Below, piece after piece: positions 17,022-26,700 of a stretch of DNA of 64,000 nt. The translations under genes and the position numbers were made by a program. Numbering within the stretch: position 1 is the stretch's first letter; each line of letters starts with the position of its first letter. The stretch is from CBDHHC01 sp965263345 (GTDB lineage: Bacteria; Pseudomonadota; Alphaproteobacteria; Rhizobiales; CBDHHC01). The DNA lies in the NCBI GenBank assembly GCA_965263345.1, contig CBDHHC010000024.1, forward strand, positions 682,001 to 746,000. The letters run 5' to 3'. The notes under the pieces were generated by a model, which saw only the letters and a list, made by a program, of their open reading frames with translations, did no database searches and had not been told where the DNA came from.

Positions 17022-17793
17022 GATCATCTCCTGAAAATTTGCAAGATGAACCCGTATGAATGATCTCTCCATCATTCCCATGAATATGATCATGTTTATG
17101 CTTATAAATCGAGAGAGTTTGTGAGGCTGTTTCTCCAAACAATCGTCTGTATTCTTGATGTTCAACCACACTTTCTGGAGGTCCAGAACAACAAATATGT
17201 CCATTCAGACAAATGACTTTATCTGTTTTAGCCATAACAACATGAAGATCATGCGAAATAAGAAGAATACCGCAGTTTAGATCATCCCGCAGTTTTTCAA
17301 TCAACTCATACAAAGCGATCATACCAGTGAAATCAACACCTTGGACAGGCTCATCTAAAACCAAAACATCGGGTTTGCGTATAAGAGCCCTAGCAAGTAA
17401 TGCCCTTTGAAACTCACCTCCAGATAGATTCTGAACCTGTTTATCTATATGATCAACAATGCCTACTCTTTCTAAAGCAGAAAAAATATCTTGATGTTTT
17501 GCATGACAGGTTAAAGTCATTAATCTTTTAACTGTAAGAGGAAGTGTCCAATCAATGCTTAAGGATTGTGGGACATATCCAATCGTGACCCTATCTCTCC
17601 TAGTAACGTACCCTTCGTTTGGCTGAATCAAACCGATTAGTGTTTTAACTGTTGTGCTTTTACCACCACCATTTGGACCAATGAGAGTAAGAATTTCCCC
17701 TCTCTCGAGCGTAACACTGACATTACGGACCAACCATCGTCCATGCTTATTGACACCAATATTATCAGCTTTGAGTAACAGATTCTCTGACAC
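17014..17793 (-). CDS. znuC: Zinc ABC transporter ATP-binding protein ZnuC
   Basis: 259 residues and an ABC ATPase: Walker A GPNGGGKSTTVK (about residues 39-50), Q loop IGYVPQSLSIDW, signature LSGGEFQRALLARAL, Walker B VLVLDEPVQGVD, and a switch His in LLISHDLHVV. The last ~35 residues are rich in His and Asp (KHKHDHIHGNDGE and a final GDDHD), a tail known from ZnuC and often thought to sense or buffer zinc. It is first of the znuCB unit, divergent from znuA. Confidence 0.95.
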   Translation of the reverse strand: MSENLLLKADNIGVNKHGRWLVRNVSVTLERGEILTLIGPNGGGKSTTVKTLIGLIQPNEGYVTRRDRVTIGYVPQSLSIDWTLPLTVKRLMTLTCHAKHQDIFSALERVGIVDHIDKQVQNLSGGEFQRALLARALIRKPDVLVLDEPVQGVDFTGMIALYELIEKLRDDLNCGILLISHDLHVVMAKTDKVICLNGHICCSGPPESVVEHQEYRRLFGETASQTLSIYKHKHDHIHGNDGEIIHTGSSCKFSGDDHD

Positions 17794-17856
17794 GCTAATC
17801 CTTTAAATCATAATGCTTGAGAGAAAAACGAGAAATATAATAGTTTGCTTCTAGCT

Positions 17857-17875
17857 TATGTTATATTATAACATA
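17857..17875. promoter_or_regulatory. Zur-box palindrome between znuC and znuA
   Basis: TATGTTATA-T-TATAACATA is a perfect 9-1-9 palindrome. It closely resembles the alphaproteobacterial Zur operator (core TGTTATA...TATAACA). It lies in the 134-base divergent spacer, 64 bases before znuC and 53 before znuA, where one bound repressor could close both promoters under zinc sufficiency. The regulator gene is not in this window. Confidence 0.85.
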
Positions 17876-17927
17876 TAGATCAAGCGATCTTTCCAATATA
17901 AATCATTACACGACCTTGGATGAATAA

Positions 17928-18857
17928 ATGAACATATTTTTTTCCATAATAAATGTACTTCTGCTCATGTTTATTGCATTATCACCTGCAAAGGGAAAAG
18001 AACCAATTCATGTTGCAACATCTATAAAACCAATTCACTCCCTGGCAGCTGGAGTTATGGAAGGGGTTGGAACGCCGTATCTAATAATGAAGAAAAATGC
18101 GTCCCCACACACATACACAATGAAACCTTCAGATATTAAAGCAATCCAGAAATCTAAACTTGTTTTCTGGATAAGTGAAAAGCTTGAAAAATCTCTTTCG
18201 TTTCCTCTAAGAACAATTGGTAGAAAAGCAAAGAAAGTTCCCTTAATAAAAGTATCAAAACTAAATATCCTGCCATTTCGTGAAGAAAAAGAATGGGAAG
18301 TTGGCATTGAACATTCTGACCATCACGATCATGGCAACAATGATTTACATATATGGTTAGACCCTCAAAATGCAAAACTCATAGTTCTTGAAGTTGTAAA
18401 ACATATAAGTCTTGTAGATCCAGAAAATAAAAACACCTACGAGAAAAATGGAAAAAAAATGATACAACGTTTAGATCAATTGACGAATGATTTAGAAAAA
18501 ATCCTTAAGCCAATTGAAAATAAGGCATTTGTGGTGTTTCATGACTCTTTTCAATATTTCGAAAAACGTTTTGGCCTCAATACAGCTGGTGTAATCACAC
18601 TTGATCCAGAACATCAAATCAAAGCACGTCATCTTGTTAAGATACGCAATAAAATTAAAGAAAACAAAATCCAATGCATATTCTCAGAGCCTCAATTCAA
18701 CCCCAAAGTAATCAAAGCAATAGCTAGTGAAACGAAAGCTAAAATATCTATTTTGGACCCACATGGAGCAAATATCCCGGATGGCCCTGATTTGTATTTC
18801 ACAATGATGACCAACAATGCCAAAGCATTAAAAGAATGTTTGCAGAATAAGAGTTAA
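17928..18857 (+). CDS. znuA: Zinc ABC transporter substrate-binding protein ZnuA
   Basis: 309 residues. A signal peptide (MNIFFSIINVLLLMFIALSP) is followed by the cluster A-I metal-binding fold. Zinc ligand positions are visible as the His of SPHTYTMKPSD (about residue 60), the His of NDLHIWLDP (about 143) and the His of VFHDSFQYFEKRFG (about 207). A short His/Asp loop, HSDHHDHGNND (about 127-137), matches the flexible His-rich loop of ZnuA. It captures periplasmic Zn(II) for ZnuB. It is divergent from znuCB across the Zur palindrome. Confidence 0.94.
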   Translation: MNIFFSIINVLLLMFIALSPAKGKEPIHVATSIKPIHSLAAGVMEGVGTPYLIMKKNASPHTYTMKPSDIKAIQKSKLVFWISEKLEKSLSFPLRTIGRKAKKVPLIKVSKLNILPFREEKEWEVGIEHSDHHDHGNNDLHIWLDPQNAKLIVLEVVKHISLVDPENKNTYEKNGKKMIQRLDQLTNDLEKILKPIENKAFVVFHDSFQYFEKRFGLNTAGVITLDPEHQIKARHLVKIRNKIKENKIQCIFSEPQFNPKVIKAIASETKAKISILDPHGANIPDGPDLYFTMMTNNAKALKECLQNKS

Positions 18858-18865
18858 AAGACAGC

Positions 18866-18880
18866 TTTACAAAACTTTAC
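18866..18880 (-). promoter_or_regulatory. CpxR-type box upstream of the Spy-like gene
   Basis: TTTAC-AAAAC-TTTAC, read on the minus strand, is GTAAA-N5-GTAAA. This is an exact match to the E. coli CpxR consensus. It lies about 90 bases before the Spy/CpxP-like ATG, whose gene is followed by a CpxRA-like pair. That the same motif is used by this alphaproteobacterial regulator is inferred from the match and the context. Confidence 0.6.
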
Positions 18881-18969
18881 ATTCTAGAAAAAGACAGGAA
18901 AAAAACAGCCCTTATATCACAGGCATGGGATCAATATCCTCCCTTTCAATTATAGATAATGAGGAAAAC

Positions 18970-19497
18970 ATGTCTGAACAAACTGATACAAATGAGCAAA
19001 CCCCATCACGTAAAAAATGCAGAGGTCGAGGCCGAGGATTTATTATAATTGTTGCTCTCCTCTCTGCTCTTGCTGGAGCATTTATCGCAAAAGCAGCTGG
19101 TCACATGCGTCATCACTGGCATCACAGTTGGATCCATGGCAAAATAGATGCTGATAAAGCCCAAAAAAGAGCAGAATATATTGTTAATCGTTTCGCTAGA
19201 AAAGTCGATGCAACACCAGAACAGAAAAAGAAACTCACCGTTGTTGCAAAAGCTCTAGTCAAAGATCTCACCCCTTTACGTGAGAAAATGCGAAACTCAC
19301 GAGAAGAAACACGAAAACTTCTCACTCAAGACCCCATTAACCGTGAGCAAATAGAAACATTTCGTGTAGAAAAAATTACCCTTGCGGACCAAATAAGCAA
19401 ACGTGTTTCGATTGCTTTTGCTGATGCAGCAGCTATTCTAACACCAGAGCAGCGTCAGAAAATTGCAACCCGCTGGCTGCAAAAAAGAAGTTATTAA
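18970..19497 (+). CDS. Spy/CpxP-like periplasmic protein, membrane-anchored
   Basis: 175 residues. A basic stretch and a single N-terminal helix (FIIIVALLSALAGAFIA) precede a His-rich segment (HMRHHWHHSWIHGK). A helical LTxxQ-type domain follows, with two repeats of the motif: DATPEQKKKL and ILTPEQRQKI. This is the Spy/CpxP/heavy-metal-sensor family, in which a cradle-shaped dimer acts as periplasmic chaperone or inhibits its sensor kinase. The start at 18970 is preferred because GAGGAAA lies just upstream; a longer frame from 18925 lacks a site. The His cluster suggests metal binding. Its neighbour two-component genes make a Cpx-like function likely. Confidence 0.82.
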   Translation: MSEQTDTNEQTPSRKKCRGRGRGFIIIVALLSALAGAFIAKAAGHMRHHWHHSWIHGKIDADKAQKRAEYIVNRFARKVDATPEQKKKLTVVAKALVKDLTPLREKMRNSREETRKLLTQDPINREQIETFRVEKITLADQISKRVSIAFADAAAILTPEQRQKIATRWLQKRSY

Positions 19498-19515
19498 AAT
19501 TTAATCTAAATTTAT

Positions 19516-19548
19516 ATATTCCTCCTCTTTGAATTTGAGGAGGAATAT
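19516..19548. terminator. 12-bp hairpin between spy-like gene and response regulator
   Basis: ATATTCCTCCTC and GAGGAGGAATAT are perfect complements around a 9-base loop. There is no T tract, so it may attenuate or stabilise the spy-like transcript and set its level relative to the downstream regulator. The right arm contains a Shine-Dalgarno-like GAGGAGG, but it is 40 bases from the next ATG. Confidence 0.55.
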
Positions 19549-19583
19549 CACGTTCAACACCAACTGATGATATAATGTAACCT

Positions 19584-20270
19584 ATGGACCAACATATTTT
19601 GATTATCGAGGATGACCTCCGATTAGCTAATATGGTAAGTGACTATCTTTCTCAAGCTGGATTTAAAATTACTCATGTCATAAATGGATTAGAAGCAATC
19701 AGCAAAGTCTCCTATGTACATTTCTCAGCAATTATCCTTGATCTAATGCTTCCTGATATGGATGGCTTGGAAATCTGCCGCAACATTCGAAAAACGTCCG
19801 AAACACCAATACTCATGTTAACTGCAAGAGGAGACGCAATGGACCGTATCATCGGCTTGGAGATGGGAGCAGATGACTATCTTCCCAAACCATTTGAACC
19901 ACGCGAATTGCTAGCTCGCTTGAAGGCCATTTTAAGACGTTCTGAAAATAAGTCGACCTCTGACGTATTAACTTTTGGAAGTCTGGAGATTGATCTTGCT
20001 TCGCGCACCCTTAGTTTAAAGGATGATCCAAAATCACTAACCAGCTATCAATTTACCCTTTTAGCTTACCTCGCACAGAATGCAGGAAGAGTTATCTCAA
20101 GGGAGACTATCATGGACCAAATGAAACAAGAACCTTTTGAGACATTTGATAGATCAATTGATGTCCACATTTCTCGCATTCGTGCTGAAATAGAAGATGA
20201 CCCTAAAAAACCAAAACGCATCATAACAGTTCGCGGTGCAGGCTATGTCTTTGCAAAACAGCAGGATTAA
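19584..20270 (+). CDS. OmpR-family response regulator, CpxR-like
   Basis: 228 residues. A receiver domain has the acidic pair in LIIEDDLRL, the phosphoacceptor Asp in IILDLMLPDMDG (about residue 53), the Thr of MLTARGD and the Lys of YLPKPFEP. A winged-helix output domain follows (TSYQFTLLAYLAQNAGRVISRE, SIDVHISRIRAEIEDDPKKPKRI, VRGAGYVF). It is the partner of the kinase that starts at the next base. The ATG has no ribosome site, and TATAAT at 19571-19576 would place the transcript start almost at the ATG, so the mRNA may be leaderless. Confidence 0.9.
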   Translation: MDQHILIIEDDLRLANMVSDYLSQAGFKITHVINGLEAISKVSYVHFSAIILDLMLPDMDGLEICRNIRKTSETPILMLTARGDAMDRIIGLEMGADDYLPKPFEPRELLARLKAILRRSENKSTSDVLTFGSLEIDLASRTLSLKDDPKSLTSYQFTLLAYLAQNAGRVISRETIMDQMKQEPFETFDRSIDVHISRIRAEIEDDPKKPKRIITVRGAGYVFAKQQD

Positions 20271-21557
20271 ATGAAACACTTATACCAGAAAATCTACCTG
20301 ACAATAATTGGAAGTCTCTTACTTCTCGTCTTACTCGCTGCCCTGCTCTGGAAATTCACCTCTGACAATTCATATATGAAACATACATATGAAATTGCAA
20401 GCAACCTAGCATCTGAATTACTCCCCCCTAAAACAGATACTATAGAAAATCATAAAATTAAAATAACGGAGTTATCTGAAAAGTTTAAAATAGATATTGC
20501 CCTCCTGGATCAACAACAAAAACTAATAGCTTCATCAAGTCCTAAATTACAAAATATAAAAACAGATAGAATTAAAGTCGGCTGGATACATATACGCAGA
20601 GGTCATCACGCTTGGGCGGTCAAGCTCCCAGATCAACGCTGGGTTATCGTTCGTCCTAAAAGGCAACACTTTCGAGGCCCACCTTTTGGGGGAGTGACAA
20701 TAGTCGCCCTCATTGCACTTGCAATTGCAATCGGAATATACCCGGCAGTCAGAGGATTAACCAAACGGCTTGAGCACTTACAAAAGGGTGTAGAAAACCT
20801 TGGCGCAGGAGACCTATCTGCCCGAGTTGAAGTAAAAGGAAAAGATGAAATTGCAAGATTAGCAACAAGCTTTAACCAATCTGCTGAACGTATTGAACAA
20901 CTAATGCAAGCTCATCGTACATTACTGGCAAACGCCTCTCATGAACTGCGAACACCTCTATCTAGGTTACGTGTTGGAATCGAACTTTTAAAACATGACT
21001 CTGATCCAAAACGTAAAAGTGAACTTGAAACAGATATCAGTGAACTTGATCAACTGATAGATGAAATCTTACTAGCAAGCAGACTGAATAATATAAAAGA
21101 GCTAGAAACAACTGAAGAGATAGACTTACTTGCCTTAGTCGCCGAAGAAGTCGCAAAGTATCCAGAATATAGTCTGGATGGGCAACCTATAATATTTAAA
21201 GGAGATGAGCGATTAATACGCAGACTTATCCGCAATCTTTTAGAAAATGCCCTGCGCTATGGATCTCCGCCGGTAACAGTAAATTTAAAAAATCAGAATA
21301 AAGCAATATTACTGGAAGTTATTGACTCTGGTGATGGCTTATCTGCAGATGAATATGAAAAGATATTTGATCCATTCTACCGCCCCAAAGGTCAGACAGA
21401 GAATAAAGGTTTTGGCTTAGGATTATCAATCGTAAAACAAATTGCTGGCACACATGGAGGTGATGTGGAGTTTACATCAACACATGAGCAGAAAAGCTGT
21501 TTTAGAGTTACCTTACCGACCGACTATATCAACTCTTCAAACGATACCCAGTCTTAA
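20271..21557 (+). CDS. Sensor histidine kinase, CpxA-like
   Basis: 428 residues. A first membrane helix (IYLTIIGSLLLLVLLAALLW), a short periplasmic domain (~30-130), a second helix (GVTIVALIALAIAIGIYPAV), a HAMP linker (LGAGDLSARVEVKGKDEIARLA) and a HisKA dimerisation domain with the phosphorylated His in LANASHELRTPLSRLR (about residue 222) lead to an ATPase with N box NLLENALRYG, G1 DSGDGL and G2 GFGLGLSIVKQI. It begins immediately after the regulator stop. Together with the Spy-like protein this makes an envelope- or metal-stress circuit. The kinase may be inhibited by the Spy-like protein, as CpxP does with CpxA. Confidence 0.88.
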   Translation: MKHLYQKIYLTIIGSLLLLVLLAALLWKFTSDNSYMKHTYEIASNLASELLPPKTDTIENHKIKITELSEKFKIDIALLDQQQKLIASSSPKLQNIKTDRIKVGWIHIRRGHHAWAVKLPDQRWVIVRPKRQHFRGPPFGGVTIVALIALAIAIGIYPAVRGLTKRLEHLQKGVENLGAGDLSARVEVKGKDEIARLATSFNQSAERIEQLMQAHRTLLANASHELRTPLSRLRVGIELLKHDSDPKRKSELETDISELDQLIDEILLASRLNNIKELETTEEIDLLALVAEEVAKYPEYSLDGQPIIFKGDERLIRRLIRNLLENALRYGSPPVTVNLKNQNKAILLEVIDSGDGLSADEYEKIFDPFYRPKGQTENKGFGLGLSIVKQIAGTHGGDVEFTSTHEQKSCFRVTLPTDYINSSNDTQS

Positions 21558-22291
21558 AGATCCACCATATAATACCAATACATATGGATAAGAAAGACAC
21601 CTATCATCGTAAGGCTAAACCATAAATCCACATCGGCAACACCATAAAAACTCCAGCGAAACCCACTGATCAAATATACAACTGGATTAAAAAGAGATAC
21701 AGTTTGCCAGAAGGGTGGCAGCATATTGATTGAGTAAAAACTACCTCCCAAAAAAGCAAGAGGGGTAATCACGAGCAAAGGTATGATTTGCAGTTTTTCA
21801 AACCCATCTGCCCATATCCCAATAATAAACCCAAACAAACTAAACGTCACGGCTGTAAGCACCAAGAAAAACAGCATTAAAAGAGGATATTTTATCTGCA
21901 AGTCAACGAACAAGCTAGCTGTCGCTAAAATAATCAAGCCTAAAATAATTGATTTGGTCGCTGCAGCTCCAACATAACCCAAGATTATTTCAAAATAGGA
22001 AATTGGAGCAGACAGAACTTCATAAATGCTCCCCGTAAATCTTGGAAAATAAATACCAAAAGAGGCATTCGCAATACTCTGAGTCAAAACAGAAAGCATA
22101 ATAAGGCCAGGAACAATAAATGTCCCATAGCTAATTCCATCAATCTCAGCAATACGTGATCCAATCGCTGAACCAAAAACAACAAAATATAAAATTGTTG
22201 TAAGAACGGGTGAGAGAATACTCTGCCCGATTGTTCTCCAGGCACGCATCATTTCAGCTTTATAAATAGTCAGGACAGCAAGAAAGTTCAT
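21554..22291 (-). CDS. ABC-2 type transporter permease, YadH-like
   Basis: 245 residues with six membrane helices and the ABC-2 permease pattern. It has an N-terminal cytoplasmic segment, PVLTTILYFVVFGSAIGSRI, YGTFIVPGLIMLSVLTQSI and a late LGGSFYSINMLPPFWQTVSLFNPVVYL block. This layout resembles YadH and other exporters of unknown substrate. It overlaps the ATPase gene by 4 bases (coupled translation) and its 3' end overlaps the sensor kinase stop by 4 bases in convergent orientation. The substrate is unknown. Confidence 0.88.
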   Translation of the reverse strand: MNFLAVLTIYKAEMMRAWRTIGQSILSPVLTTILYFVVFGSAIGSRIAEIDGISYGTFIVPGLIMLSVLTQSIANASFGIYFPRFTGSIYEVLSAPISYFEIILGYVGAAATKSIILGLIILATASLFVDLQIKYPLLMLFFLVLTAVTFSLFGFIIGIWADGFEKLQIIPLLVITPLAFLGGSFYSINMLPPFWQTVSLFNPVVYLISGFRWSFYGVADVDLWFSLTMIGVFLIHMYWYYMVDL

Positions 22292-23214
22292 TTTGTATTA
22301 TTCACCAGATTAACAAAAATCTCTTCTAAAGAGCTTTGTTTTGATTGAAGATCTCTAAATATTATTCCAGAGGAATTAAGGTCATTCAGTAATGTCGTAA
22401 TGCCAGTTCTCTCAGCTTGCGTATCATAAGTATAAACCAATGAACGACCATCAGATGAAAGTTCAACATTATGTTTCTCAAGCGATGATGGTAAGGTAGT
22501 AACCTTATTATGGAGTTCTAGAATAAGCTGCTTCTTACCCAACTTACGCATTAATGTATTCTTATCTTCGACAAGAATGATCTCACCAGAATTAATAACA
22601 CCAATCCTGTCAGCCATTTCTTCAGCTTCTTCGATGTAATGAGTCGTCAAAATAATAGTCACTCCAGAAGCTTGGAGATCTCTGACAATATTCCACATAT
22701 CTTTACGTAACTCTACATCAACACCAGCAGTTGGTTCATCTAAAAACAAAATTTCTGGCTCATGAGACAGTGCTTTTGCAATAAGCAACCGACGCTTCAT
22801 ACCTCCTGATAGCATCATCACTTTAGAGTCTCTCTTATCCCATAAGGTGAGTTGCTTTAGTATTTTTTCTAGATACACATCGTTTTTAGACTTTCCAAAT
22901 AATCCCCGGCTAAAGCAAACCATATCCCAAACAGTCTCAAAAGCATCGGTTGTTAATTCTTGTGGTACAAGCCCAATCATGGAACGCGTTTTACGATATT
23001 CAGAAAGAATATTATGACCATCAACAGTTACAACTCCTGAGGATGGATTAACAATCCCGCATATAATGCTAATAAGAGTTGTTTTACCCGCGCCATTAGG
23101 CCCAAGAAGCGCAAAGATCTCGCCTTTACGAATATCCAGATTAATATTTTTAAGGGCTTGAAAACCACCGGAATATGTTTTTGTGAGGTCCGAAACAGAA
23201 ATAATGGAAGTCAT
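22288..23214 (-). CDS. ABC transporter ATP-binding protein, YadG-like
   Basis: 308 residues: Walker A GPNGAGKTTLISII (about residues 39-52), Q loop IGLVPQELTTDAFETV, signature LSGGMKRRLLIAKAL, Walker B ILFLDEPTAGVD and switch His TTHYIEEAEEMADRIG. A C-terminal ~80-residue domain follows, as in exporters that move lipids, drugs or polysaccharides. It forms the exporter with the following permease. YadG/YadH is the closest family pair by length and motif pattern; no substrate is inferred. Confidence 0.9.
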   Translation of the reverse strand: MTSIISVSDLTKTYSGGFQALKNINLDIRKGEIFALLGPNGAGKTTLISIICGIVNPSSGVVTVDGHNILSEYRKTRSMIGLVPQELTTDAFETVWDMVCFSRGLFGKSKNDVYLEKILKQLTLWDKRDSKVMMLSGGMKRRLLIAKALSHEPEILFLDEPTAGVDVELRKDMWNIVRDLQASGVTIILTTHYIEEAEEMADRIGVINSGEIILVEDKNTLMRKLGKKQLILELHNKVTTLPSSLEKHNVELSSDGRSLVYTYDTQAERTGITTLLNDLNSSGIIFRDLQSKQSSLEEIFVNLVNNTK

Positions 23215-23383
23215 TCAGATGCCAATCGTAAAACTTTGGGTTTTTAATCGTGTAGGGCATATAGTATATTAATTTCAAAACACCAACCTGATGTCATAAA
23301 TTTCCACGACTAATGTCCATATATTGGTCGAAATACAACAATAACAGTCAATATTGATAGAAAAAATGAAAAGAAGGCAAAAA

Positions 23384-23776
23384 ATGAAACGCTATCTGGT
23401 ATTTGAATTTCCTAAAAGTGGTAAGAAACAAGCTATCAAAATTGGTTTTTCATGGGCTGCCTTCATTTTTGGAGGCTTTTGGCTGCTTTATAATCAAATT
23501 TGGTTATTAGGCGTGGCTGCACTTTTATTAAGTTTTTCATTAATATTTATACTTGATGTGCCCTTAACTGTACCTGGAGCCTGGTACCAAGAGATTTTTT
23601 TAGCAATTTGTCTAACACTAATTGCATATTACATCGGCTATCGAGGCAATCACTGGAAAACACAAAAACTTTTTCAAAATGGAGCTTTATTTCTTCAAGA
23701 AGTCCAAGCAAATACGTCTGCAGAAGCAATTGAACAAGTGTCAGATACGCTTATTGTCAGGTCAGCTAATACCTAA
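23384..23776 (+). CDS. DUF2628 family small membrane protein
   Basis: 130 residues. It opens with MKRYLVFEF and a short polar segment, then has three hydrophobic segments (FSWAAFIFGGFWLLYNQIWLLG and two more) in the pattern of DUF2628: F-x-W-A-A-F-x-F-G-x-F-W-x-L-Y. The start at 23384 has AGAAGG 6 bases upstream; earlier in-frame TTG and ATG codons lack this. The function is unknown. Its last 15 bases overlap the 3' end of putA in convergent orientation. Confidence 0.75.
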   Translation: MKRYLVFEFPKSGKKQAIKIGFSWAAFIFGGFWLLYNQIWLLGVAALLLSFSLIFILDVPLTVPGAWYQEIFLAICLTLIAYYIGYRGNHWKTQKLFQNGALFLQEVQANTSAEAIEQVSDTLIVRSANT

Positions 23777-26700
23777 AGATAATAATGATGCATTTCCACC
23801 AGATGCAGTCGTATCTGTTGTCCGTACTCTTTCAACCGCAAATCTTCTGAGATAATTTTGCCCACCAGCTTTGGGACCAGTGCCAGACAGTCCCTCTCCG
23901 CCAAAAGGCTGTACACCAACAACAGCCCCAATCTGATTGCGATTGATATAAATATTCCCAATTTGTACACGATCTAAAATATAATCAATGCGTTCTGTTA
24001 TACGGCTATGTATACCAAGAGTTAAACCATAACCTGTTTTCTGAATAACCTGGCAAACGTCATCAAGCTTGTGAATATCATACCTAAAAACATGTAATAT
24101 TGGGCCAAATATTTCTCGTGGCATGTTCTCAAAACTTTCTAGTTCATATATAGCCGGCCCAATGTAATGCCCGACCTTATCTTCCTCCGATATTGGCAGG
24201 TCAATTATCTTTTTCGCATATGTCTGAAGATTTCTCTTATGTTCATTAAGAGAGTTTGAGGCTGCAATATCAATAACCGGACCAATATCTGTCTCATAAC
24301 GTGATGGATCACCAAGTCTCAATTCTTTAACCGCACCTTTAAGCATCCCCAATATTTTATCCGCAACCTCATTTTGCAAAAATAAGACCCTCAAAGCGGA
24401 ACATCTCTGCCCTGCACTATCAAATGCAGAATGCACAACATCCCTTACCACTTGTTCTGGAAGTGAGGAGGAATCAACAATCATTGCATTCACACCTCCA
24501 GTTTCAGCAATGAAAGGAACAATTGGCCCCTGCTTTTCAGCAAGCCTTAAATTAATCAGACGAGCTGTTTGATCTGAACCAGTAAAAGCAACTCCTGAAA
24601 CATATTTATGCCGAATAATAGAATCTCCAACTGTTTCACCAGGACCAATTAATAACTGTAAAATATTTTCTGGTACGCCTGCCTTATGGAGCAATTGAAC
24701 TGCAACAAATGCAATCAAAGGAGTTTGCTCCGCAGGCTTTGCGACAACACTATTTCCAGCCGCTATAGCAGCAGAGATTTGTCCAGTAAAAATCGCCAAA
24801 GGAAAATTCCATGGAGAGATGCACACAAAACACCCTCGCCCATGAAGTGAAATAAGGTTTTCTTCCCCAGTTGGTCCTGTTAAATGAAATGGTTTGGAAA
24901 ATTCTTTACTGGCCTGAGTAGCATAATATCTTAAAAAGTCTATCGCTTCCCTTAATTCGCTATATGCATTCTCAATCGTTTTTCCAGCCTCATTGATTAA
25001 CAGAGCGACTAACTGTGCTCTATTCTCTTCATAAAGCTCCGCAGCTCTCTTAAGAACATCAGAGCGCCTCTCTCCACCTAACATATCCCAAGCTTTATAA
25101 GCTGCATTAGCCGAAAGAAACGCTCTTTCAATATCATCCAAATCAGCATCGCTGGTTGTTCCTAATTTTAAAGACACATCATGAGGCGCATAAATAGTAT
25201 AATCTTGATGACGGATGGTTTCGCCATCAACAATTGAACCCGTAACTAATGAGGATTGCAAATAAGGTTTAAGGTCTCGCATAAAATCATTACGTGTCAC
25301 CGCGTCCCAATGAGCAAGACCTAAACTATTTTCTCTCTCTGGATAAAACAAATCTTTAGGTTTAGGGATATATGGGTTTGATTTTTGTTCTAACTTCTTC
25401 ACAACATCAACAGGATTAATAAGAATATCCTCTATTGGCATTTCATCATCTGCCAATCTATTAACAAAAGAAGTATTTGCCCCATTCTCAAGTAGACGCC
25501 TGACCAAATAGGCTAAGAGATCCTCATGCCCACCTACAGGTGCATAAATCCGACAAGTCTTCCCATATCCATGTACAGAAGAAATAACTTTTTCATAAAG
25601 CCCCTCTCCCATTCCATGTAATCTCTGAAATTCATAACAATCATGATCATTAGCCATAGTCATTATTGTTGCGATTGTATGCGCATTATGCGTCGCAAAC
25701 TGGGGATAAAAAGAGGTTTTATGATCAAGTATATATTTTGCGGCTTTTATATAAGATACATCCGTATTTACTTTTCGAGTAAAAACCGGATAATCCTTCA
25801 AACCTTGTTCTTGAGCCCACTTTATCTCACTATCCCAATAAGCCCCTTTCACAAGTCGAACGGGAATAATCTTATCTGTTTGCCTTGATAAATCAGATAA
25901 GTAACTTAAAGTTGGCAAAGCTCGTTTTCCATATGCCTGTACAGCTAATCCCAAACCAGGCCAGTTTATAGTTTCTTGAGATTGAAAAAGTTGGGTAAAG
26001 ATGCGTAAACTTAACTCTAACTTTGAGGCTTCTTCTGCATCAATCGTAATCCCTATACCGACTTCACGGGCAACTTTTATTAAAGACAACAGCTTAGGAA
26101 CCAGTTCATCCAAAACCCTTAAGCTGCATTTATCCTCATATCGTGCATGTAACGCAGAAAGTTTAATTGATAAACTTGGTCTTCTCATTAAATCAGAGAG
26201 GTGATAATCAGACTGACAAGCTACAGAATACTCGGGAATTTTTTTTAAGGCATATACATAACGTTCGTAATAAAGATCAGCATCCGTCTGAGTACATGCA
26301 GCTTCCCCCAGCATATCATAAGAAAAAATATAACTTTTATTTTGATATTTCTCACTTTGAGTTAAAGCCTCTTTAATCGTTTGACCTAATACGAATTGCC
26401 CACCCAAAATCCGCATGGAATGTTTCATTGCTTCACGGATTATAGGTTCACCACTTTTTGCAATCATACGTTTAAGCACACTATAGACACTCTCACCTTT
26501 CGTGTCTTGAAGGTCTATAACTTGCCCAGTCAACATTAAAGCCCAGCTAGAAGCGTTCACAAAAAAGGACTCAGAATGTCCAATATGTTTTGCCCAATCA
26601 CCCTCACCTATTTTATCGACAATTAATTGATCCGCAGTTTCTTTATCAGGAATTCGAAGCAATGCCTCGGCCAAACACATAAGCATAATCCCCTCGTAGG

